DNA from: Candidatus Gastranaerophilales bacterium
GTDB taxonomy: Bacteria > Cyanobacteriota > Vampirovibrionia > Gastranaerophilales > Gastranaerophilaceae
DNA: 64,000 nt
Direction: 5' to 3'
NCBI GenBank assembly: GCA_944323285.1
Contig: CALURV010000010.1
Location: forward strand, 27,822 to 91,821
Shown: positions 36,104-43,973 of the stretch, one piece after another
Position numbering within the stretch: position 1 is the first letter of the stretch
Layout: every line of letters starts with the position of its first letter
Notes under the pieces: model-generated
What the model was told of the DNA's origin: nothing
The model's database searches: none
Seen by the model: only the letters and a program-made list of their open reading frames with translations
Made by a program: the position numbers and the translations under genes

Positions 36104-37396
36104 TTATGTAACGATTTTGGCAATTAATTTTTCGTTATCTTTATAAAAATCTATTATATGTATTTTTTGAATAGTATCTTTGTATTTATCTTCATCATCA
36201 ATTAATATATTAATATAATTTTTTGTTATTCCTTTTAATAAACCTGTTTTTTTATCTCTTTGTTTTTCAATGATAACTTCATTTTCTGTATTTATATTTT
36301 TTGATAAAAAATTTTGAAGTTTATTTTTTGAAACTTTTTGAACAAGCTCAACTCTTTGTTTTTTCTCATTGGTATCAATTTGATTATCCATTCTATCTGC
36401 TATTGTTCCTTTTCTTCTTGAATATGGAAAAACATGTATTTTGCTTAATTCAAGACTTTTAAGGTTTTTATATGTTATGTTAAAATCTTCAATTGTTTCA
36501 TTTGGAAATCCAACAATAATATCACTTCCAATAAATACATTATTAAATTTTTTATTTATATATAATATGAGTTCTTTTATTTCGTCTTCAGAATAATTTC
36601 TATTCATTTCTTTTAGAGTCTTATTACAAACAGATTGTAATGATAAATGAAAATGAGGACAGAATTTTTTAGATTCTGCTAAAAAATCAATAAATTCTTT
36701 AGTAAGTTCTTGTGGGTTTAAAGAACCAAGTCTGTACCTTTTTATGTTTGTTTCTTCTATTTTTTCTAATAAATTTTTAAGATTTGATTTAGGCGTAAAA
36801 TCTTCTCCCCATTGACCTATATGTATTCCGGTAAGTACAGTTTCAAAATATCCTTCACTTGCGAATAAGTTTATTTGTTCAATAATATTTTCAATACTGT
36901 TAGAACGGTTTTTCCCTCTTGCAAATGGAATAGTACAATAGCTGCATCTGTTATTACATCCGTCTTGAATTTTTAAAGAAGCTCTTGTTCTATTTGTGTG
37001 GTATAGTTTCTGATAACGAAACACATCATGAGAAAATATATTAGATACACTATATTTTTTATTAGTATTTAAAATTTTTGCAATATCATTTTTTTCGTAA
37101 TTTCCCAAGATAATATCAATATTTTTATTTTTTAACAGTTCTTCTTTATTAAGTTGAGCCATGCATCCAGTTAGTACTACTATAATTTGCGGATTTTCTT
37201 TTTTTGCATGTTTTATATAAGCTAAATTTTTTTTATCTGCAATGTGCGTTACCGAACAAGTGTTTATAATATAATAATCTGCTTCTTTTATATTATTTGT
37301 TTCTAAAAAATTATTATTAATAAGAATTTCTGCTATTAAAGCAGATTCAACTTGATTTGTTTTACATCCTAAAGTTTTAATTATAAATTTTCTCAT
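36104..37396 (-). CDS. mtaB: tRNA (N6-threonylcarbamoyladenosine-37-C2)-methylthiotransferase
   Basis: MtaB-type radical SAM enzyme of 430 residues, converting t6A37 to ms2t6A in tRNAs reading ANN codons. N-terminal cluster cysteines C11 (LGCKTNQVE, typical of MtaB), C47 (NTCSVT) and C78 (TGCMAQ); radical SAM cysteines C147/C151/C154 (DGCNNRCSYCTIPFARG); C-terminal TRAM region. TATAAT lies 8 bases before the ATG (37405-37410), with TTCTTG as a possible -35 at 37427-37432 and no ribosome site, so this gene too may be leaderless. It follows the metallopeptidase gene by 25 bases. Confidence 0.94.
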   Translation of the reverse strand: MRKFIIKTLGCKTNQVESALIAEILINNNFLETNNIKEADYYIINTCSVTHIADKKNLAYIKHAKKENPQIIVVLTGCMAQLNKEELLKNKNIDIILGNYEKNDIAKILNTNKKYSVSNIFSHDVFRYQKLYHTNRTRASLKIQDGCNNRCSYCTIPFARGKNRSNSIENIIEQINLFASEGYFETVLTGIHIGQWGEDFTPKSNLKNLLEKIEETNIKRYRLGSLNPQELTKEFIDFLAESKKFCPHFHLSLQSVCNKTLKEMNRNYSEDEIKELILYINKKFNNVFIGSDIIVGFPNETIEDFNITYKNLKSLELSKIHVFPYSRRKGTIADRMDNQIDTNEKKQRVELVQKVSKNKLQNFLSKNINTENEVIIEKQRDKKTGLLKGITKNYINILIDDEDKYKDTIQKIHIIDFYKDNEKLIAKIVT

Positions 37397-37421
37397 AATA
37401 TAAAATTATAAATTAAACAAG

Positions 37422-39680
37422 TCATTCAAGAAGACTTTTTTTAGAAGATTTACCTAAAATTTCAGCAATTTTTGCAATACTTTTTGGAAAGTATCTTGAA
37501 AGAATTTGAGATCTGGTTGTTAATGTTGGCACAGGTGAACCATAGGTTGTAAGTAGGAGATTTGCTTCAGAAATAAATTCTTCATATCCTATTGCTTCTG
37601 ATAAATCTGCTCTTGGAGAAAAATATTGAATGAATTCTTGTTCATTATATGAGAAATTAGTTAAAAAGTTTGTCATTTCAGCATCGTAAATTTCTAAAAA
37701 GTCATCATTGTATAAAGAGTCAGATTTTATTTTTTGTTCTACATGACCTGTTTCATGCGCAATAACACTCAAATCTTCTCCTGTACATATTTCATTAATA
37801 TGACTATATATTTGTGAGTCTTGATTATTACAATAGCTCCATTTGTCTACTTTTTTTGCTATTGTCAATAATGTATCAATTGGTTGTGATTTGATTGTAT
37901 TCCATATTATTTCTTTTGAATAGAAAGGAAGTATTTCACTAAAATCAAGGGTTTTATTATTCTTTCCATCTGAAATATAAATTTTTTTGTTTTGGTTATC
38001 AAAAGAAATAATGTATTTTATGCCATTTATAATTTCTAAGAATTTATCTTCTGATATTTTATTTCTGCTTCTATTTATATTCATTAAAACAGAACCATCT
38101 GTAAGACTTATTTTATAAGAATAATTGCAGCTTATTATATTTCCGTTGTCATCTCTTTTCTCTTCATATTGTCTTTCACTTATACAATCATTCATATTAA
38201 ATTTTTCAGTAAATACAACACTTCCGTCAGGATTTTTTGTTGTTTTTGAAATTTGTATTCCGTCTCCTGTTACAATATTTGGCATATCAAAATGCATCGA
38301 TTTTTCTTCGGAAGAATTGTCTTCTCTAAAATCAGAAATATCATAATATACTGAATCATAAGCTCCTGGCAAAATTTTGCTGGCTTTTGAATAAACAGCT
38401 CCTTCAACACTGTGCGTTATATCATCTTCTAAAATTTGTAAAATTTCATCCATTTGACCAAATTTATTATAGTTTATTCTTATTAATCTGTTTCCTTTTC
38501 TTACAAAAGAACTGGTTGAGTGATCCTTATATTCTTCAATTCTACTTTCTGTCTTTAAGCCATCAGCACTAAATGTTTTTATTAAGGTTATTAAAGTACC
38601 TTCAGGTGTTCTCATTTCTTTTGATAAGATAGCTTCGGCAGAATTTTCTTCAGTAATTTGATTCTCAATTATATTGATATCATAGTTGTCTTTAAATAGA
38701 TCTTCCATTTCGGGGAATTTTTTTAAAATTGATGATAAAATTTCCATTTCATTTTTGCTTAGTAGGGATAAAGAATAAGACATAGTAATGGAGTAACCTT
38801 TTTCCAAATATCTTTGATAATCTTGATTCTGAATTTTCCCATTTTCTATATGAATTATGTCACAAATATATTCAGGGAAGACCCCTGAATCAAATAATTC
38901 TTTTGCTCTTTTTTTGTCTTTTCCTCTTAGTTTAGATAATTTTGCGATATTAGAATCGCCAATATTTGTTTCTAATAATTTTTCAGCTTTTTTTCTGTCA
39001 GTTTTTGATAATTCTGAAATTTCTATTGCATCATAGGCTTGAACACCGTTCTCTATAAATTTTATAGTTCTATTTCTTGTTTCTTGTTTTTGTTTTGCAA
39101 CTTCAAAGGCTAAAGGTGCATATACATTATTGTTTATAAGTGAAATAAAAATTTCTTTTTGTTCTTGAGTTAGTTGAACCAAATATGCGGCTACATCCTG
39201 CTGGTATCCCTTTTCTATAAGTTTTATTGCTTCTTCATATTGCTTTTTTGTTAACTTACAATAGAGCATTAAATAATCAATGTGAAGACCTTTTTTTCTT
39301 AAATCTTTAATTCTTTCAAAAACTCTTTTATTATTCTTTGCGAGACCTGACAGATTTTGATCGATAATTCCAAGTTTTATAAGATCTTGTGCTTGTAAAT
39401 ATTTTTCATCGCTTAGCTGTGCTACATGAGGAATACTTTGTTCGAAGACGTTTTCGTCCATTAACTCAAGAGCTCTTTTATATTGTATTGTTGGTAAACT
39501 GGCTATAGAATGAGCATAAAATTCGTCTATATCATTTTCTTTTAGAAAATTTATTCTTCTTTCATAATCGTCAGGAAGTTTTCTCTTTCCTTTGAAGCCC
39601 AAGCTGATATAATTGACTTCTTTTTTTCTGTTGTTCGTTTTTTTATTCAATTGTATGTAATTTATTGGTATTACTCTCAT
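37422..39680 (-). CDS. Solenoid-repeat protein with C-terminal HExxH zinc metallopeptidase domain
   Basis: An uncharacterised 752-residue protein. I place the start at the ATG giving MRVIPINYIQLN, because it matches the N-terminus of the small protein at 62696 (MKILPINN); an ATG seven codons upstream is possible. About residues 40-320 are six or more helical repeats of ~35 residues (pattern A..L...G......A..LA.L), of the same type as in the 1400-residue protein. The central region (about 350-560) looks like beta strands. Near residue 640 HETGH is a gluzincin-type zinc site, with SEANLLLTTYG about 70 residues later offering the third ligand. This layout recalls anthrax-lethal-factor-like peptidases, without proof. 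No signal peptide. Confidence 0.8.
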   Translation of the reverse strand: MRVIPINYIQLNKKTNNRKKEVNYISLGFKGKRKLPDDYERRINFLKENDIDEFYAHSIASLPTIQYKRALELMDENVFEQSIPHVAQLSDEKYLQAQDLIKLGIIDQNLSGLAKNNKRVFERIKDLRKKGLHIDYLMLYCKLTKKQYEEAIKLIEKGYQQDVAAYLVQLTQEQKEIFISLINNNVYAPLAFEVAKQKQETRNRTIKFIENGVQAYDAIEISELSKTDRKKAEKLLETNIGDSNIAKLSKLRGKDKKRAKELFDSGVFPEYICDIIHIENGKIQNQDYQRYLEKGYSITMSYSLSLLSKNEMEILSSILKKFPEMEDLFKDNYDINIIENQITEENSAEAILSKEMRTPEGTLITLIKTFSADGLKTESRIEEYKDHSTSSFVRKGNRLIRINYNKFGQMDEILQILEDDITHSVEGAVYSKASKILPGAYDSVYYDISDFREDNSSEEKSMHFDMPNIVTGDGIQISKTTKNPDGSVVFTEKFNMNDCISERQYEEKRDDNGNIISCNYSYKISLTDGSVLMNINRSRNKISEDKFLEIINGIKYIISFDNQNKKIYISDGKNNKTLDFSEILPFYSKEIIWNTIKSQPIDTLLTIAKKVDKWSYCNNQDSQIYSHINEICTGEDLSVIAHETGHVEQKIKSDSLYNDDFLEIYDAEMTNFLTNFSYNEQEFIQYFSPRADLSEAIGYEEFISEANLLLTTYGSPVPTLTTRSQILSRYFPKSIAKIAEILGKSSKKSLLE

Positions 39681-39729
39681 ACTCTTATTAAAAACAAACA
39701 TTTAATATTTTGCTCGTTTAATTTTAGAC

Positions 39730-39759
39730 AAAAAAAATGTTTGCAAACCTTGCAAACAT
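39730..39759 (-). terminator. Terminator-like hairpin in the leader of the metallopeptidase gene
   Basis: Arms ATGTTTGCAA / TTGCAAACAT around a 3-base loop, followed on the minus strand by eight T and only 50 bases before the gene start. This placement suggests attenuation, or the end of a small upstream transcript. Confidence 0.75.
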
Positions 39760-40007
39760 CAAATAAACACGAGGATATTAAGAGAGAGAGTAAAAAAAAT
39801 TGTTTTGTAATCATTTTTCCTAAAATGGATGATTATTTGTATTTTTGTTCTCCTTAACATTGCCTCTTTGTGTTTTTTTGAACTTTTTTTATTCTCCTTC
39901 CGTTTATCCTAGCGTCTACTCTTATATAAAGTTTTTTAATTATTGAAAATTGCTTTATTTATTTCTTGTATTTTAATAAAACTTAATAATTTAATATAAA
40001 AAAAATC

Positions 40008-40037
40008 TTGACATTATTAAATCCGTGTTAATACAAT
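40008..40037 (+). promoter_or_regulatory. Promoter of the glutamate synthase operon
   Basis: Consensus -35 TTGACA and -10 TACAAT, 18-base spacer. The -10 ends 9 bases before the ATG at 40047, so the leader would be only a few bases long and there is no ribosome site. Confidence 0.75.
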
Positions 40038-40046
40038 AATATTGGT

Positions 40047-41153
40047 ATGTGTAGAATAGGCGCAATTAAATCAAAGAAATATTTACACCCGTCTATAGCC
40101 TTAAAATTAATGCGTTCACAGCAAAAAGGACATGATAATTCAGGATTTGCATTTGTAATGCAGGATTTGGGCGGTATATGGAGTGCATATAAAGATTTGC
40201 CTATTTTATCAATGGCAGCAACAGTAGAAGGTACAAGAAAAGCTGAAGATATATTGCACGATTTGGGATTTACTCGTGTACTTCAGTGGGCTCCTGATAT
40301 AAACAATCAAATAGGTCTAAAAATAGAACCAATGCCAAATTATATTTTTGAGACTTTTCAATATCCCAAAAGTCATAAGTATGCTACAAAAGAAGAAAAA
40401 GAAGAACTTCTTGTTGATACGGCTTTATTATTAAGAAAAGAGTTAGAAAAAAATAATTTAGGATATATGTATTCTTTTTGGCCTGATGTGTTAACATTAA
40501 AAGAAATAGGAAGTCCTAAGGATATTGGAACATATTTTGGGTTATGGGGAGAAAATGAAGATTTATGTGCAAAAATTATTACAGCACAATGCCGACAAAA
40601 TACAAATTATGACATTGTTAGATATGCAGCACATCCTTTCTTCTTGGATGGTTATACTGTTCTTGCAAATGGAGAAAATACATTCTTTGAAAAGAATAGA
40701 GATTATCAACAATCTTTGTATAAGGGGTATATTGGTTTTGAATCAGATTCTCAATGCTTTTTATATACACTTCATTATATTAATAAAATTTTAAAATGGC
40801 CCTTGAAATATTATAAACATACTATAACTCCACTTTCATATGAAGAAATAGAGAAAAGACCGGATAAAGAGATTTTATTAAGAATAAAAGCGTCACTTTC
40901 TCATTTGGAAATAAACGGACCAAATACAATTTTATCAGTTCTTCCAACTGGCGAGTTAATGTGTGTTTGTGATGCTAAAAAGTTGCGACCTGTTGTCGTT
41001 GGAAGAACTGAAGATACTGTAATAATGACATCTGAAGTTACTGGTATTAATGATGTCTTATCTAATAGAGATGTGTCTCTTGATATATATCCAAATGAAC
41101 ATGAAACAGTTGTTGTAGGAAATGATTTATCGGTGGAAAGATGGAAACAGTAA
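40047..41153 (+). CDS. Glutamate synthase, glutamine amidotransferase subunit (GlxB-like)
   Basis: Class II glutamine amidotransferase of 368 residues. It begins MCRIGAI: removal of Met exposes the nucleophilic Cys that hydrolyses glutamine. SQQKGHDNSGFAF and the DNEN-like region further on are typical of the Ntn fold. In the split archaeal-type glutamate synthase this subunit supplies ammonia to the FMN subunit encoded next; the genes overlap by 13 bases. It is the first gene of a three-gene operon whose promoter abuts the start codon. The stand-alone domain is known from archaea and some bacteria (GlxB); in Cyanobacteria it is fused in one long GOGAT chain. Confidence 0.9.
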   Translation: MCRIGAIKSKKYLHPSIALKLMRSQQKGHDNSGFAFVMQDLGGIWSAYKDLPILSMAATVEGTRKAEDILHDLGFTRVLQWAPDINNQIGLKIEPMPNYIFETFQYPKSHKYATKEEKEELLVDTALLLRKELEKNNLGYMYSFWPDVLTLKEIGSPKDIGTYFGLWGENEDLCAKIITAQCRQNTNYDIVRYAAHPFFLDGYTVLANGENTFFEKNRDYQQSLYKGYIGFESDSQCFLYTLHYINKILKWPLKYYKHTITPLSYEEIEKRPDKEILLRIKASLSHLEINGPNTILSVLPTGELMCVCDAKKLRPVVVGRTEDTVIMTSEVTGINDVLSNRDVSLDIYPNEHETVVVGNDLSVERWKQ

Positions 41154-42769
41154 ACATTAATCAATTACATATGGATGATTTACCTTGGATTATTGAATAT
41201 GATGAGTCTAAGTGTATTCAATGCGGTAAATGTACTGCTGTATGTTCATTTGGTTCTATTAAACCTAAAATTGAGAGAAGAAAAAATCCGTCAAGTAATT
41301 TGGCAAAACCGTCATATTCAAAAGTATTAGTTATAAAACAACAAATATCGTTTCAGCATCATTGCAGAGGTTGTGGAATGTGCTCAAGAGTATGCCCTAA
41401 TGGTGCAATAAAGGCAGTTAGAAATGTTAATGACAGATATTCTGTTAGATATAGAGCAGCTAAGGCAGATTCGCTAAAAAAAGGTGGCAGGTCTAATTTG
41501 AATACAGAAGGTAGAACTTTAGATAAGATAAAAATTGGTAGAATTTCTCAAATGACAGACCCTTCTTTAGATGCAGCACGTCATGAGTTTGAGTTGCGTA
41601 CTCCTTTTGGAAGAATTTTATCTGCTGATAAACTAGGATTTGAATTAAATAATGATAATATAGAATTATCAAAACAATTACCTCCAAATAGGTGGATATA
41701 TCCTATTATAATGGGGGATATGTCAATAGGTGCTATATCTTGGAGAATGTGGGAAGCGATGGCTATTGCTACAGCGTATCTTAATGAAGTTATGGGCTTG
41801 CCTGTCAGAATGTGCACTGGTGAAGGAGGAATTCCTGTAAGATTATTAAAATCACGTTATTTGAAATATATGATTTTACAAATTGCCTCTGGGCATTTTG
41901 GGTGGAATAGAATAATTCAATCTATGCCGGATATGACAGAAGATCCTGCCGGAATTTTAATAAAAATAGGTCAAGGGGCTAAACCGGGTGATGGCGGCTT
42001 ATTGATGGCAAGTAAAGTAGCTCGTTATGTTCAAGAAATTAGAGGAGTTCCAAGAGCTGATTTATTAAGTCCGCCTACTCATCAAGGATTATATTCTATA
42101 GAAGAAAGTGTTCAGAAAATGTTTTTATCCATGAATGCAGCTTTTAATTTTAGAGTACCTGTTGCAATAAAAGTTGCTGCTTCTGTTACAAGTGTAGCTG
42201 TATATAATAATCTTTTAAGAGATCCATACAATATAGTTGGCGGTTTTTTCTTAGATGGTTTAGCAGGTGGAACTGGTGCTGCTCATGAAATATCTTTAGA
42301 TCACACTGGACATCCAATCACATCAAAACTTCGTGATTGTTATTTGGCAGCTGTTCATCAAGGACGGCAAGGTGAAATTCCTTTGTTTGCAGGTGGTGGG
42401 CTTGGTCAAACCGGTAGTTTTGCTGCTGATGCTTTTAAGTTAATTTGTTTAGGTGCAAATGGTGTTTTTACAGGCAGGTTGTTGCTTGAAATTGCCGGAT
42501 GTGTTGGCAATGATGTTGGAAAGTGTAATGCTTGTAATACAGGGCTTTGTCCTGCAGGAATTGCTACTCAGGATTTGTGTTTGACAAAAAGGCTTGATAT
42601 AGATCTTGTTGCTCAAAATATTGTTAATTATTTCATTGCAACACATATAGAACTTAAGAAGTTAATGGGACCAATTGGAAACTCGACACTTCCTATTGGT
42701 CGTTCTGATGCTTTAATTACTGTAGATAAAAATATTTCAGATAGATTGGATATTCAATATGCCTGTTAA
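41141..42769 (+). CDS. Glutamate synthase FMN/Fe-S subunit with N-terminal ferredoxin domain
   Basis: Catalytic synthase subunit of 542 residues, joining ammonia and 2-oxoglutarate to glutamate. Two [4Fe-4S] motifs at the N-terminus: C25/C28/C31/C35 and C75/C78/C81/C85. Then the FMN-binding TIM barrel with IGQGAKPGDGG, LDGLAGGTGAAHE and the 3Fe-4S loop CNACNTGLCPAGIATQD. GGTGGAAAG precedes the ATG inside the upstream gene. With its own ferredoxin module and no NADPH subunit (GltD) nearby, it is probably fed by ferredoxin, as expected for an anaerobe; that is an inference. It is followed after 14 bases by the GXGXG subunit. Confidence 0.93.
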   Translation: METVNINQLHMDDLPWIIEYDESKCIQCGKCTAVCSFGSIKPKIERRKNPSSNLAKPSYSKVLVIKQQISFQHHCRGCGMCSRVCPNGAIKAVRNVNDRYSVRYRAAKADSLKKGGRSNLNTEGRTLDKIKIGRISQMTDPSLDAARHEFELRTPFGRILSADKLGFELNNDNIELSKQLPPNRWIYPIIMGDMSIGAISWRMWEAMAIATAYLNEVMGLPVRMCTGEGGIPVRLLKSRYLKYMILQIASGHFGWNRIIQSMPDMTEDPAGILIKIGQGAKPGDGGLLMASKVARYVQEIRGVPRADLLSPPTHQGLYSIEESVQKMFLSMNAAFNFRVPVAIKVAASVTSVAVYNNLLRDPYNIVGGFFLDGLAGGTGAAHEISLDHTGHPITSKLRDCYLAAVHQGRQGEIPLFAGGGLGQTGSFAADAFKLICLGANGVFTGRLLLEIAGCVGNDVGKCNACNTGLCPAGIATQDLCLTKRLDIDLVAQNIVNYFIATHIELKKLMGPIGNSTLPIGRSDALITVDKNISDRLDIQYAC

Positions 42770-42783
42770 AATGGATAGATTAT

Positions 42784-43860
42784 ATGAAAAATGATAAAGT
42801 GATTATAAAAACATTAATTAATAACAATAGAATGTCTACGCAAGAATTATTACAGTTAATAACTTCTAAAATTGCAGATGGTTATACTGATTTTGAAATA
42901 GATGCTTGTGGTCAGCATAATATAGGTGGCTCAGTGTGGGCTAAAAATAGAAATGAAAATTTGAATTTTAAAATAAAAAATCCAGGACAACGAGTTGGAG
43001 CAATGGCTCTTAGTGGAACAAAAATTGTTGTTGATGGTTCTGCTCCTGCAGATGTGGGTTGGTTGAATTCTGGAGCTGAAATAATAGTAAAAGGTGATTG
43101 CGGTGATACTGCAGCACATTGTGCTGCTGGTGGTAAAATATATGTAGATGGTCGTGTTGGAGCAAGAAGCGGGGCGTTGATGAAGCATGATCCAAAATTT
43201 GAGAATCCTGAATTTTGGGTTTTAAAAAATACAGGTTCTTTTGCTTTTGAATTTATGGGTGGAGGAATTGCTGTTGTTTGCGGTTATGATTGTGATAATT
43301 TAAAATCGGTTCTTGGCAGCCGTTCTTGTGTTGGTATGGTTGGCGGTACAATATATGTTCGAGGTCCGATTGATGATATCTCTGGCAGTGTACAGATTAT
43401 TAATCTTGATGATTCAGACATAAAATTTTTAAAAGAAGGTCTTAACATCTTTTTATCAAAAATAAATAAAATTGAATTATTTGAAAAATTAACGATATTT
43501 TCTCATTGGAGAAAGATTGTGTCACTTTCTCCTGATATAAAAGAAAAGAAAATTTCTGTTGCTGAATTTAGAAAGAATAATTGGATAGAAGGCGGCATTT
43601 TTGGAGATTTTGTTCATGATGACTTTATTGTTTATTCAATGCCAGCAACTGCAGATGGAAGAGTACATATCCCAAAATGGAATAAAGAAAACTGTATTGA
43701 TTGTAAAATATGTTTAAATAATTGTCCACAAAATGCAATTGAAGAAATAAATAAAGAATATTGTTCTGATTCCAGAAAATGTATTGGATGTGGAATATGT
43801 GAAGCAGTTTGTCCTAAAAATTGTTGGACTATTACTTCTAATAGGTGTGAAATAACATAA
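42784..43860 (+). CDS. Glutamate synthase GXGXG subunit with C-terminal ferredoxin domain
   Basis: A 358-residue protein. Residues 1-250 are the right-handed beta-helix (GXGXG) domain that closes conventional GOGAT, with GGSVWAKNRNE, GALMKHDP and FEFMGGGIAVVCG. Residues 295-358 add a two-cluster ferredoxin (CIDCKICLNNCP and CIGCGICEAVCPKNC). In single-chain enzymes the helix has a structural role; here it is a separate chain, possibly with an electron-transfer task. It ends the operon. The 113-base gap that follows has no clear terminator and leads to the 1521-residue protein. Confidence 0.92.
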   Translation: MKNDKVIIKTLINNNRMSTQELLQLITSKIADGYTDFEIDACGQHNIGGSVWAKNRNENLNFKIKNPGQRVGAMALSGTKIVVDGSAPADVGWLNSGAEIIVKGDCGDTAAHCAAGGKIYVDGRVGARSGALMKHDPKFENPEFWVLKNTGSFAFEFMGGGIAVVCGYDCDNLKSVLGSRSCVGMVGGTIYVRGPIDDISGSVQIINLDDSDIKFLKEGLNIFLSKINKIELFEKLTIFSHWRKIVSLSPDIKEKKISVAEFRKNNWIEGGIFGDFVHDDFIVYSMPATADGRVHIPKWNKENCIDCKICLNNCPQNAIEEINKEYCSDSRKCIGCGICEAVCPKNCWTITSNRCEIT

Positions 43861-43973
43861 TTTTTTATAATTGTTAAAAATTGTTAATATGAATTAAATT
43901 ATTTTAAATATTTTCTAAATGTTTAAAGTAATTTGCCGATATATTGAACTGTGTATAACTTTAGGAGTAAAGT

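Larger units (their letters stand above)
39681..40046. other. Intergenic region between divergent genes; leader of the metallopeptidase gene
   Basis: About 365 bases without a convincing gene. On the minus strand a TATATA-type -10 near 39925 could start a leader that runs through two purine-rich segments containing GGAAGGAG and AAGGAG not followed by a start codon at the usual distance, then a terminator-like hairpin (39730-39759), before the metallopeptidase start. A 45-codon minus frame (39677-39814) overlaps that hairpin and the coding start; I do not call it. The right end holds the glutamate synthase promoter. Confidence 0.6.

Noticed and set aside
39677..39814. A 45-codon minus-strand frame with a lipoprotein-like start upstream of the metallopeptidase gene
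   Set aside because: It overlaps the terminator hairpin and the start of the next gene, and its second half is encoded by the hairpin itself; no supporting homology.
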